A DNA stretch of 64,000 nucleotides from Elusimicrobiota bacterium (GCA_022709755.1 JAKLIF010000008.1:1-64000); one strand, 5' to 3'; positions 18,180 through 26,852 are shown, counted from the stretch's first letter. The notes: generated from the letters alone by a model not told the origin. A program made the numbers and translations.

Positions 18180-19223
18180 ATGAAAACAAAAGTGAACTTA
18201 AATGATTATCGTCGGTTTAGAGAACTCTTGAGGGTTCTTTTAAATCGCTTTTCCATTTCACCATTCCACTGTTCCACCATTTTCCTTTTGCTCCTCTCTT
18301 CTCCTCTCTGGGCGGGGAAACGGTTCCAGACCACGGGGCAGGCCGGTTATCCGATCTTGAAAGTGCCCATGTCGGCGCGGGCCGTCGGTTTGGGGGAGGC
18401 GTTCGTCGGGGGGACCAACGATGCGGCGGCCATGGAATACAATCCGGCGGCGCTCACCACCATGAAGCGGATGCACTTGTCCGCCCTGCACATGATGTAT
18501 TTCGGCGAGTCGAGTCTTTCCGGGTTCTCGCTGGGATCCCGGTGGGGGGGCAACGGCTGGGGCATCCATTACAGACAATTTTCCGCCGACGACGAAGCCC
18601 GGGATGTCCAGGGGACCAAGAGCGGCGATATCACCCATGCGGACACCGTGCTGGCGCTGGCTTACGCGCGGAGGTTCGGCAAACGGTTCAGCACCGGGAT
18701 AGAATTCAAACAGGTCACGAGAGAGATACAGAAATCGTCGATCCTGGCCGGCGAGGAGGGGGTCAGCGTGGATAATTCCGTGATGGCGCTCGATCTCGGT
18801 CTCTTGTGGAAACTGCCGCGCAAGGCGACCCTCGGGGTGTCTCTGCAGAACATCGGTTCCGGCGCGGCTTTCCAATACAGCGGTCCCAAAGATTCAGCCG
18901 TGAATCCCTACAACGACAAGACCCAAGGCGCCACGGAGGCGTTGCCGCTCCAGCTCAGATTCGGCGGAGTGTTCCCGTTGGGTTCGATCAACTATTCCTG
19001 GGAAGTGCTCCAACCGAAAGACAACCGGGCCGCCGCCGCGTCGGGCGTGGAAGGGTTCCTGACCCCATCCTTCGTCCTCCGGGGAGGGCTCCGTTATCAG
19101 CGGTATCTGGATATCTCCATGGGTTTCGGCGTCGAGACCCGTTTCCTGTCGTTCGATTACTCGTTTTCTCCACGTATAGACCTTGGAACCGCGCATCGGG
19201 TCTCTCTGGGCATGCGGTTTTGA
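18180..19223 (+). CDS. PorV/UPF0164-like outer-membrane barrel
   Basis: The protein has 347 residues. Its N-terminal 35 residues align with those of the preceding LTD protein (shared MKTK.N, EL..VL.NRF.ISPFHC). A hydrophobic segment (TIFLLLLSSPLWA) then ends in a likely cleavage site. The mature start has the family signature (PMSARAVGLGEAFVGGTNDA, then YNPAAL). Barrel strands run to the aromatic C-terminus (VSLGMRF). There is no tail or extra domain, unlike the two other PorV-like genes of the locus. The stop overlaps the TTG start of the next gene (TTGA at 19220), so translation is probably coupled. A role as outer-membrane partner of LTD cargo is inferred from the repeated pairing. Confidence 0.8.
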   Translation: MKTKVNLNDYRRFRELLRVLLNRFSISPFHCSTIFLLLLSSPLWAGKRFQTTGQAGYPILKVPMSARAVGLGEAFVGGTNDAAAMEYNPAALTTMKRMHLSALHMMYFGESSLSGFSLGSRWGGNGWGIHYRQFSADDEARDVQGTKSGDITHADTVLALAYARRFGKRFSTGIEFKQVTREIQKSSILAGEEGVSVDNSVMALDLGLLWKLPRKATLGVSLQNIGSGAAFQYSGPKDSAVNPYNDKTQGATEALPLQLRFGGVFPLGSINYSWEVLQPKDNRAAAASGVEGFLTPSFVLRGGLRYQRYLDISMGFGVETRFLSFDYSFSPRIDLGTAHRVSLGMRF

Positions 19224-19834
19224 CCCTCCTCTTCAAAATACCTGAAAAATCCACGCCGTCCCGGCTGTGGAACGGTTACCTATTCCTCATCTTCTGGTCC
19301 GCCGTCTTCTGCGCGGTGGTCTATCGTCATGAACTCAAACGTGACGAGGATGTCTTTGTGGAGACACGACAGCGTTTGATGAAGCATTATGCGGAGGATG
19401 TCTCCGATGCCTTGACGGTGGGAGACGACGTCCGCCTGAACAATCTCCTGCATCGGATGGCGGGGGAAGAATCCGGGCGTTACGCGTTCTTGGCGGGGTC
19501 CGATGGAACGGGACGGCAGGCCGGCGATCGGTATTTCCGGGGGAGTCCGGCGGACGATCGATTGGCGTCGCAGGCCCGGCTTGCGGATCGGGTGTTGGTC
19601 TTGTCGGAGGACGGGTCGGACCGGATGATCGAGCTCGTGTCGCCGGTCTTCGTTCAAAAGAAACGGTGGGGTGTGCTGCGCTGGGGGGTGTGGACGACGT
19701 CGTTGGAGTGGAGGGCCCACCGGATATTGACGGCGGTCCTGATGATGGGAGTCTGGTTCATCGTGGTCTCCGGCGTCGGGGTCTATTGGGCGGAGAAAAA
19801 GAAGAAGGTCCCGGAGTCGGAGAGGGTCCCATGA
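19220..19834 (+). CDS. Inner-membrane protein with periplasmic sensor-like domain
   Basis: The protein has 204 residues from a TTG that overlaps the previous stop by four bases (TTGA). No better start lies upstream. The first membrane helix is at about 18-36 (YLFLIFWSAVFCAVVYR). About 130 soluble residues follow, with a helical start (DVFVETRQRLMKHYAEDVSD). A second helix at about 172-196 (VLMMGVWFIVVSGVGVYWAE) ends in a short basic tail. This is the topology of a chemoreceptor or histidine-kinase sensor region, but no signalling domain follows. It ends in an ATGA overlap with the next gene. The function is unknown; a periplasmic partner of the PorV-like barrel or of the next gene is possible. 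Confidence 0.65.
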   Translation: MTLLFKIPEKSTPSRLWNGYLFLIFWSAVFCAVVYRHELKRDEDVFVETRQRLMKHYAEDVSDALTVGDDVRLNNLLHRMAGEESGRYAFLAGSDGTGRQAGDRYFRGSPADDRLASQARLADRVLVLSEDGSDRMIELVSPVFVQKKRWGVLRWGVWTTSLEWRAHRILTAVLMMGVWFIVVSGVGVYWAEKKKKVPESERVP

Positions 19835-20754
19835 GGCGGTTCCTCGCCGTTGGCGTGCTTTTATCGGGGTTCGCCGTCGATCTGATGGCGCAGGTCTATG
19901 AAGTCCGCATTGACGCGGAAGGGGATGCGAAGGCCAGTGCCGAGATCCGCCGATGTCTGAAGACCGCCTACGGTTATTACTACGATGGGAAATATTTCTG
20001 GGCGGTGGAGCATTGGCAACGGGTGTTGCGGACGGATCCGTCTCAAAAGACGGCGCAACGATGGAGTTCCCTCCTCTATGACAACTGCGGCGTCAAATTG
20101 GGGCGGGTCGATCTCCGTCGGCTTCCGACCAAAGAACGGACCCTCCTCGGGATCTCCCCGCCCCGGACGGAAGACGAAAAGTTGTATCTGGAAACGCTCC
20201 AGGCGTTTTTGGAGGAGGATTACGGAGCGGCCTGGGACGGTTGGATGAGATTGAGCCGTTGTCCTCGATACGCCGATGAGGTGCAGTGGCTGTTGTGGGG
20301 CCCGCAAGCGAAGTATTATCAATCCTCCTGGGAGGAACGCCGGCAGACCGCCGCCCGGTTTCGGGAAACGTATTCTTCGTGTTTTGCCCGAAGGGGGGGC
20401 ATCGTGAAAAAGGGGGGGACGTCGGTTTTCCGTCGGTCCGGCGGGGCGGGGCCTCATCTCCTGTCGGCCGTCTACGCGCAGACCACGCCGTCCTTCTCCG
20501 GCGATGGAATGACGATCTATCAGGAGCGGTGCGAACCGTCCCTCGACCCTCTGGTGGGGTTGGACCGGCCGGTCCTCGATCGATATCGCAAGGCGCTTTC
20601 TTTTTACTGCGCCGGACGCTGGAAAGAAGCCCTCGCCTGGTTCAGGAGCGCTTCCTCCGGACCTGTCCCCCATCTCCCGTCGGCGCGGTCGGCCCGCCGT
20701 CTGTCCTGGCTTTACCCCGCGACGGAGAGGAAAATGATCGTGCGGGTGGATTGA
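19831..20754 (+). CDS. Exported TPR-like protein of unknown function
   Basis: The protein has 307 residues from ATG 19831, which overlaps the previous stop (ATGA). A signal peptide (FLAVGVLLSGFAVDLMA) precedes a mature part with TPR-like helices: AYGYYYDGKYFWAVEHWQRV near residue 48, and ALSFYCAGRWKEALAWFRSA near 255. Between them is a Trp/Arg/Cys-rich region without a recognised fold. TPR proteins of this size commonly act as periplasmic scaffolds. With the two upstream genes it forms a tightly overlapping trio (barrel, inner-membrane protein, periplasmic TPR), so a trans-envelope complex is a reasonable guess. No terminator is obvious after it. Confidence 0.65.
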   Translation: MRRFLAVGVLLSGFAVDLMAQVYEVRIDAEGDAKASAEIRRCLKTAYGYYYDGKYFWAVEHWQRVLRTDPSQKTAQRWSSLLYDNCGVKLGRVDLRRLPTKERTLLGISPPRTEDEKLYLETLQAFLEEDYGAAWDGWMRLSRCPRYADEVQWLLWGPQAKYYQSSWEERRQTAARFRETYSSCFARRGGIVKKGGTSVFRRSGGAGPHLLSAVYAQTTPSFSGDGMTIYQERCEPSLDPLVGLDRPVLDRYRKALSFYCAGRWKEALAWFRSASSGPVPHLPSARSARRLSWLYPATERKMIVRVD

Positions 20755-20807
20755 TCGGCTTTCCCGTGTCCGAAGACGGGGGAGCCGGGCTTCTTGGATA
20801 AAAAAAG

Positions 20808-20838
20808 TTGGGCAAACTTGTCGGCGACGTGATACAAT
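20808..20838 (+). promoter_or_regulatory. Probable promoter of pilB
   Basis: An extended -10 element, TG-A-TACAAT (20830-20838), lies 40 bases before the pilB ATG. The -35 is weak: TTGGGC (20808-20813) at a long 19-base spacing. AAAGGA precedes the start codon. Confidence 0.45.
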
Positions 20839-20877
20839 ATTTCCGTAGTCGAACCTAGAAACGAAAGGACACAGTTC

Positions 20878-22686
20878 ATGGCGACACCCCGAAGCGGCGT
20901 GGGGCGGAAGCAGGTCAAAGAGATCCTTCTGGAATCCAAGATCATCACCGAAGACAAGCTTCAACCGGCCTTGGAGGAAGTCAAGAAGACGGAAAAACCT
21001 CTCCAGCAGGTCGTCGTGGACATGAAGCTGTGCGACAAGGTGGACGTGCTCCAAGCCCTGTCGAAAGAATGGCGAGTCAAGGCCGTGGATCTGGCCGAGA
21101 TGGAGATAGATCCGGAAGTCGTCAAAATCATCCCCGAACAAACCGCCCGCCGCCATCTGGCGCTCCCCTTTGCGAAAGAAGAGACCGTCCTGCTGGTCGC
21201 CCTGGCCGACCCCCGAGACTTTTTTGTATCCGAAGACATCCACCTGAGGACCGGATTCGAGGTCCAGGGTTATCTCGCCATGCCCGAGGACATCCTCCGG
21301 GAGATCGACAAGGTCTACGGCGTCGTGGGCGCGAACAAGGCCCAGGAACTGATGAAGGGCCTCGAAGAGCAGCGCGCCGCCGAAGGCACGGCCGAAGGCG
21401 AGATGAAGCTCGAGAAGATGGAGCAGAAGGCCGATGTGGCCGACGTCGACGCCTCCGCTCCGGAGATCGAACGGATCGCCAACGCCATCATCCTCGGCGC
21501 CCTCCAGCAGAAAGCCTCGGACATCCACGTGGAACCTTTCGAGGATCCCGCCGGGAAGAATTCCCGCGTGCTGGTCCGTTACCGCGTCGACGGATTCCTC
21601 CGCGAGGCCGGTTTCCAGATCCCTTGGTCTTACCGCAACGCCCTCATGGCCAAACTGAAGATCATGACCAGTTCCATGAACATCACCGAACGCCGCATCC
21701 CCCAGTCGGGCCGCATCCAGGTCATGGCGAAGGGGAACCCCATCGAGTTCCGCGTCGAGATCGTTCCGACGGTGTACGGGGAGTCCTGCGTCATGCGTAT
21801 CTTGGACCGGAAAGCCGTCCAGGTGGACATCAAGGCCCTGGGGTTCATGCCGGATACGCTGGATAAGTTCCTGGGATTACTCCAGGGTATCGGCGGAAAG
21901 AAGAACTATGGGTTGGCGCTGGTCTGCGGACCGACCGGAAGCGGAAAATCCACGACCCTGTACGCCGCGCTCAACCACATCAACCGGCCCGACCTGAAGA
22001 TCCTCACGGCGGAAAACCCCGTGGAATACAACCTTGACGGGATCGTCCAGGTGCAGGTGAACCCGGACCTGAAACTGGGCGAGGACAAGTGTTTCGATTT
22101 CGCCACGGCGCTCCGCTCGTTCCTGCGTCTCGACCCCGACGTTATCATGGTCGGAGAAATCCGGGACCAGGAGACCGCTCACATCGCCATGGAAGCCGCC
22201 ATGACGGGTCACCTCGTGTTCTCCACCATCCACACGAACGACGCCCCGTCGTCCATCTCGCGTCTGACCGACATGGGCGCCCAGTCGTTCATGGTGGCCA
22301 CGACCATCAAGTGCGTTTTGGCCCAGCGGTTGTGCCGCCGCATCTGCAAGGACTGCAAGGAGAAGAAGGACATCTCCCCCGAAGAGATCGAGGTTTTTAA
22401 AGTGCATTCCGTGGAACTTCCCGCCGACGGCAAGATCTATAAGGGGAAAGGGTGCACCACCTGCCAGGGCACCGGATATAAAGGCCGCTGCGGCATCCAT
22501 GAACTGCTCGTCATGGATGACATCGTCCGTGAGGCCACGTTGAAGGACGTCTCGGCGGACAACATCCGGAACGCGGCCGTTCAACGGTCTCCGCAGAAGA
22601 TGCGTCTCATGGTCCAGGACGGTCTGGAAAAAGTCAAGATGGGCTACACCACCGTTCGCGAGGTGCTGGGCGGAAGTGGGGACTAA
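20878..22686 (+). CDS. pilB: Type IV pilus / type II secretion assembly ATPase (PilB/GspE)
   Basis: The protein has 602 residues, the usual length. An N-terminal MshEN/GSPII_E domain (about 10-150) is followed by the motor. This contains Walker A GPTGSGKSTT (about 351-360), an Asp-box/Walker B region (RLDPDVIMVGEIRD), a His box (STIHTND) and the zinc tetracysteine typical of PilB (CRRICKDC near 487 and CTTC near 527). It hydrolyses ATP in the cytoplasm to drive pilus or pseudopilus extension through PilC-type membrane proteins. No pilC, pilT or pilin gene lies in the window. Its end overlaps the next gene by 11 bases, coupling it to an HD-GYP protein and suggesting c-di-GMP control of the motor. 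Confidence 0.93.
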   Translation: MATPRSGVGRKQVKEILLESKIITEDKLQPALEEVKKTEKPLQQVVVDMKLCDKVDVLQALSKEWRVKAVDLAEMEIDPEVVKIIPEQTARRHLALPFAKEETVLLVALADPRDFFVSEDIHLRTGFEVQGYLAMPEDILREIDKVYGVVGANKAQELMKGLEEQRAAEGTAEGEMKLEKMEQKADVADVDASAPEIERIANAIILGALQQKASDIHVEPFEDPAGKNSRVLVRYRVDGFLREAGFQIPWSYRNALMAKLKIMTSSMNITERRIPQSGRIQVMAKGNPIEFRVEIVPTVYGESCVMRILDRKAVQVDIKALGFMPDTLDKFLGLLQGIGGKKNYGLALVCGPTGSGKSTTLYAALNHINRPDLKILTAENPVEYNLDGIVQVQVNPDLKLGEDKCFDFATALRSFLRLDPDVIMVGEIRDQETAHIAMEAAMTGHLVFSTIHTNDAPSSISRLTDMGAQSFMVATTIKCVLAQRLCRRICKDCKEKKDISPEEIEVFKVHSVELPADGKIYKGKGCTTCQGTGYKGRCGIHELLVMDDIVREATLKDVSADNIRNAAVQRSPQKMRLMVQDGLEKVKMGYTTVREVLGGSGD

Positions 22687-23869
22687 ATCCTCGGATACGG
22701 GAGTCTGTCCTCGTTGCCGGTCGGCTGTCCCTCGCGGTTCCAAGTTTTGTCCCCATTGCGGTCATTCCCTCCTCGATCATAACCCCCCGTTGTCCCACTG
22801 GGCACTCGAAGACATCTTCGAGATCGTCCGCACCATCTCATCCACCCTCGACCTGGACATCCTGCTCAAGAAAATAGGACAGGCGGCCGAACATCTGACC
22901 GACGCGGAGGCCTCGTCGATCCTCCTCCTCGACGAATCCCGAAAGAACCTCTATTTCAAAGTCGCCACCGGCGATAAGGGCAGTGTCATCAAGAAACACA
23001 CGGTCCCCGTCGGCATCGGTCTGGCCGGGTGGGTGGCCCAATACTGGAAACCCATCATCGTCAACGACGTGAAGAGGGACGACCGCTTCATGAAGCAGAT
23101 GGACACGTCCACGGGGTTCGTGACGCGGTCCGTGCTGGCGGTGCCCATGATGATCGGAGGCGACCTGATCGGCGTCTGCGAGTCGGTGAACAAGAAGTCC
23201 GGACCGTTCACCGAGGATGACAAGAACTCCCTCCAGAACCTGGCGAACTTCGCGGCCGTCTCCATCATGAACGCGAAACTGGCCGAGACCCAGCAAAACT
23301 TCTTCAGCAATACCATCGAGATCCTCATCGCCGCCATGGAGGCCAGCGATCCCCATTACATCGGCCACCCGACCCGCGTGGCGGAACTGGCCTGCGCCAT
23401 CGGCCGTCGCATCGGCATCGAGGGACAATCCTATCGCGACCTGTATTACGGCGCGCTCCTCCACGACATCGGGCTCCTGGCGGTCAACCATCAGGTCCTC
23501 TCCAACCAGATCAGCGGGCTTTCCCGTGAACGGAGCGCCGAGCGCATCCACCCTGTCCTGGGAGCCGAACTCATCCGGGGGGTCAAACTGCTCAGCGGAG
23601 TGGTCCCCCTGGTGAAACATCACCACGAATTGTGGGATGGGTCCGGTTTTCCGGACCGCTTGGCCCGGGAAAACATCCCTCTGGGAGCGAGGATCATCTG
23701 CCTGGTGGAACATCTGGAGGAGATCCGGTTGTCCGGCGTGAAGGGGCTGGACCTGGAGCCGATGCAGATCCAGCTGGCGAAGAACGGCGCCGGCGTGAAA
23801 TTCGACCCCGATATCGTCAAGGCCTATCTGACACTGACCATCGCCCGCCACTCGATGGAAGTGCTCTGA
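22676..23869 (+). CDS. Zinc-ribbon / GAF / HD-GYP signalling protein
   Basis: The protein has 397 residues from GTG 22676, inside the end of pilB. A zinc ribbon (C11, C14, C25, C28) leads into a GAF domain (about 45-205, with GLAGWVAQYWKPIIVND). An HD-type phosphohydrolase follows (LLHDIG near 258-263 and HHHELWDGSGFP near 316-327). This last motif matches the HD-GYP pattern HHE..DG.GYP with Phe for Tyr. HD-GYP proteins hydrolyse cyclic di-GMP and often control pili and surface life. Zinc ribbons at the N-terminus are uncommon in this family and may serve protein docking, possibly with PilB. There is no transmembrane segment, so it is cytoplasmic. Confidence 0.85.
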   Translation: MGTKSSDTGVCPRCRSAVPRGSKFCPHCGHSLLDHNPPLSHWALEDIFEIVRTISSTLDLDILLKKIGQAAEHLTDAEASSILLLDESRKNLYFKVATGDKGSVIKKHTVPVGIGLAGWVAQYWKPIIVNDVKRDDRFMKQMDTSTGFVTRSVLAVPMMIGGDLIGVCESVNKKSGPFTEDDKNSLQNLANFAAVSIMNAKLAETQQNFFSNTIEILIAAMEASDPHYIGHPTRVAELACAIGRRIGIEGQSYRDLYYGALLHDIGLLAVNHQVLSNQISGLSRERSAERIHPVLGAELIRGVKLLSGVVPLVKHHHELWDGSGFPDRLARENIPLGARIICLVEHLEEIRLSGVKGLDLEPMQIQLAKNGAGVKFDPDIVKAYLTLTIARHSMEVL

Positions 23870-23892
23870 AGGCGCTCCCCCCTCGTTTTTCC

Positions 23893-25686
23893 ATGAGCGC
23901 ATCGAACCGGCTCCGGGGTCTCTATCCCGCCCTGTTGATACTGTCTTTCTTCTCTGTCATCGTCCTCCATGGCATCCTGACCCTGTCTCCCGCCTGGGAC
24001 GAGATCGTCTATCCCGCCGCCGGATACACTCAGCTGAAGACCGGCGCGATCCACGTCAACACCGAACACCCTTTCCTATCCAAACTCCTCTACGGAGTCC
24101 CGTTGCTCGTCCTGAACCCCGCACTTCCGTCGATGGATGTGAAGGATCCTTATCGTTACGGGTATGACTTCACCTTCAAGAACAGGGTCCCTCCCCTGAC
24201 GCTCATCCTGTGGAGCCGTGTTCCCGCCCTGGTATTTTTCATCCTGACCGGGCTGGCGATCTTCGGCGGTTTGAGGCGGCTGGCCGGTCAGTCGGCGGGG
24301 TTGGCCGGATTGATGGCTTTCTGCGCGACGCCCATCTTCCTGTCCCGGGCGGAGTTCGCCCTCTTGGAGATGCCCATGTATTTCTTCATGGTTGCCTCTC
24401 TCGCGCTCCAGGAGGCCTGGCGGAGGACGGGGCGGAGAGGATGGTTGTGGGGGTGCGGGATCGCCCTGGGAGCCGCCCTCTTGTGCAAGATGGCCGCGAT
24501 CCCCGTCGTCGTGACGGTGTTGTTGATGGAACTGGTGTTCATCCCCGGTCAAAAACAGGTGACGGCGCGGTTTCTGAACACGGTCATCGTTTCGACGGCG
24601 TGTTTGCTGACATTCAGCCTGTCCTATGCGATCTGGGGAGGCGGTCTCGCGGCGCTCCGGCATGTGGTGGAAACGTTGATCGGGTTCCAGAAAGAACCTT
24701 TCTATCCCTTTTATTTTTGGAACGGACGGATGCTGCACAATCCGCCGTCGCCGGTATCCTGGTTCAGTTTTGCCGTCAAAGCCCCGCCGTTCCTCCTGCT
24801 CCTGGCCGTGATCGGCTTATGGCAGTGGGACCGGAGCGGGAAGAACCGTCCGATCCTGACGACACTGCTCGTTCTGGTCGTCGTCACGTTCATGATCGTC
24901 TTGTCCGCCCGGGACGCCGTCTCTTCGGTGCAGATGTCGGCGGTCTATCTGGGCGTGGCCGGCGCGGTCAGCGGCGTCTCCCTGCTTTTTTCGTCTGAGG
25001 GAAAACGTTTCTGGAAGGGAACGGTCATTTTCCTGGCCCTGTGTCATTTTCTCGACGTGGGTTCCGTCCACCCGAATTATCTGGCGTATTTCAGTCCGTT
25101 GGTCGGCGGATCGGACCGGGGATACCTGTGGCGTTCGGATTCGGATCAGGACTGGGGACAGTCCTTGCCGGCCTTGGCCCGATATCTCCGTCGGCAAGGG
25201 GATCCTGAAGTCCTCTTGGCCTACAGCGGCGCGGCCGACCCTCAGCGTTATGGCATCCGTTATCAGGACCTGTGTTCTCCAGCTTTGGTCAGCAAGATGC
25301 ACACGGGACAGAACGTCCGCGAGGAGGGGGAAACCGTCTATGTCGCGCTCGGCGCGAAAGTGATCCAATCCGAGACGCGGTTGATCGGATGGATATGGGA
25401 GAACAGGATGCCCTTGGAAATAGTGGACCAATGCTTTTTTGTATATGATATATCCCGGGATGTGGAAGCATTCCGATGGATGGGATTCGTCTATGCCGCA
25501 CAGAACCGCTTTGAGAAAGCCCTGTGGGCCTTTCGCAGGGTTCAGAAGATGGGACGAACCGTCCCCGACGATCTGGAAATGATCGGTCGGCTTGAGAAAA
25601 TCATCGAAGATCAGAACGCCACAGGGTCTCGTCCCGCCGCCAGTTCAGATGGGACAGCCGAATCAAAACAGGAGGATCAACCATGA
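23893..25686 (+). CDS. GT39-like membrane glycosyltransferase
   Basis: The protein has 597 residues from ATG 23893; upstream in-frame codons overlap the HD-GYP gene and are unlikely to be used. About ten membrane helices follow a first loop with the acidic motif AWDE typical of polyprenyl-phosphate-dependent GT39/ArnT-like enzymes. A further family hallmark, DSDQDWGQSLPALARYL, lies near residue 417 in the C-terminal soluble half. The end is hydrophilic and TPR-like. Such enzymes transfer sugars from lipid-linked donors to proteins or lipids on the periplasmic side. The acceptor is unknown; pilin or the surface proteins of region 1 are possible. The stop overlaps the next start (ATGA at 25683). 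Confidence 0.75.
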   Translation: MSASNRLRGLYPALLILSFFSVIVLHGILTLSPAWDEIVYPAAGYTQLKTGAIHVNTEHPFLSKLLYGVPLLVLNPALPSMDVKDPYRYGYDFTFKNRVPPLTLILWSRVPALVFFILTGLAIFGGLRRLAGQSAGLAGLMAFCATPIFLSRAEFALLEMPMYFFMVASLALQEAWRRTGRRGWLWGCGIALGAALLCKMAAIPVVVTVLLMELVFIPGQKQVTARFLNTVIVSTACLLTFSLSYAIWGGGLAALRHVVETLIGFQKEPFYPFYFWNGRMLHNPPSPVSWFSFAVKAPPFLLLLAVIGLWQWDRSGKNRPILTTLLVLVVVTFMIVLSARDAVSSVQMSAVYLGVAGAVSGVSLLFSSEGKRFWKGTVIFLALCHFLDVGSVHPNYLAYFSPLVGGSDRGYLWRSDSDQDWGQSLPALARYLRRQGDPEVLLAYSGAADPQRYGIRYQDLCSPALVSKMHTGQNVREEGETVYVALGAKVIQSETRLIGWIWENRMPLEIVDQCFFVYDISRDVEAFRWMGFVYAAQNRFEKALWAFRRVQKMGRTVPDDLEMIGRLEKIIEDQNATGSRPAASSDGTAESKQEDQP

Positions 25687-26840
25687 GCGAGACGCCGATC
25701 ACACCGTTGGGACACATCCGGGTCCTGGATTTTTCCAGGGTCCTGGCCGGGCCTTTCACTTCCCAGATCTTGGCCGATTTCGGCGCCGAAGTGATCAAGA
25801 TCGAGAATCCTGACGGGGGAGATGACACCCGGGCCTGGGGCCCCCCGTTCCTGAACGGCGAGAGCGCGTATTTTCTTTCCGCGAACCGTGGAAAGAAATC
25901 GGTCACGATGAACTTGAAAGAAGAGAAGAGCCGGAAATTGGTGTTGAACCTCATCACAAAGTCCGATGTCATCCTTGAAAATTTCCGCCCGGGCACGATG
26001 GACCGTCTGGGCTTCGGGTATCCGTCGGTGGCGCAGATGAACCCGAAGATCATCTATTGTTCCATCTCCGGATACGGTCAGACGGGGCCGTTCAAAGATA
26101 AACCGGGTTACGACCTGGTCGCCCAGGGGATGTCCGGCGTGATGGCCTTGACGGGAGAGACGGACGGTTCACCCTTTAAAGTCGGCACGTCCATCGCCGA
26201 TCTGGTGGCGGGACTCTATGCCATGCAGGGGATCCTGCTGGCGTTGGTGGCCCGTGAACGCACCGGCAAGGGGCAACGCGTGGATGTGTCTCTGTTGGAT
26301 GGACTGGTGTCGCTCCTGTCCTATCAGGCCGGGATCTATTTCGCCACCGGACAGGCCCCGACGCGGCGGGGAAACCAGCACCCGACCATCTGCCCCTACG
26401 AGACGTTGAAGGCCTCCGACGGTTATTTCAATGTGGCGGTGGGGAACGAGAAGTTGTGGGCGTTGTTCTGCAAGCTGATCGGCGAAGAGGCGCTCGCTTC
26501 CGACGACCGGTTCAAGACCAATTCGGACCGGGTCAAGAATAGACCTGCGTTGTTGAAAATATTGGATGGGGTGCTGATCAAGAAAAAAGTGCAGGAATGG
26601 ATGACACTTTTCGACAAGAACGGGATCCCCGGCGGCCCCATCCTTCCGTTGAACGAAGCGCTGACCCACCCGCACGTGCTGGCGCGGGAGATGGTGCTGG
26701 AGGGGGACCATAAAAAAGCGGGGAAGATCAAGATGTTGGGCGTTCCGGTGAAATTATCCGACACCCCCGCCCGTCCGGACGGTGTTCCACCCTTACTGGG
26801 TGAGCATACCGACGAGATATTTAAGAAATATTCCGACTGA
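25683..26840 (+). CDS. CaiB/BaiF family (class III) CoA-transferase
   Basis: The protein has 385 residues, a normal length for the family. The N-terminus is characteristic (VLDFSRVLAGPFTSQILADF, GAEVIKIENPDGGDDTR). The catalytic Asp lies in PGYDLVAQGMSG, near residue 147, and ILENFRPGTMDRLG is also a family motif. It moves coenzyme A between carboxylic acids in the cytoplasm. Relatives act on formyl-CoA/oxalate, carnitine, succinyl-CoA/malate and benzylsuccinate, and the substrate cannot be told from sequence. The ribosome site GGAGG lies just before ATG 25683. A GTG-started gene follows after 12 bases. Confidence 0.88.
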   Translation: MSETPITPLGHIRVLDFSRVLAGPFTSQILADFGAEVIKIENPDGGDDTRAWGPPFLNGESAYFLSANRGKKSVTMNLKEEKSRKLVLNLITKSDVILENFRPGTMDRLGFGYPSVAQMNPKIIYCSISGYGQTGPFKDKPGYDLVAQGMSGVMALTGETDGSPFKVGTSIADLVAGLYAMQGILLALVARERTGKGQRVDVSLLDGLVSLLSYQAGIYFATGQAPTRRGNQHPTICPYETLKASDGYFNVAVGNEKLWALFCKLIGEEALASDDRFKTNSDRVKNRPALLKILDGVLIKKKVQEWMTLFDKNGIPGGPILPLNEALTHPHVLAREMVLEGDHKKAGKIKMLGVPVKLSDTPARPDGVPPLLGEHTDEIFKKYSD

Positions 26841-26852
26841 GGGGGGAATCCC

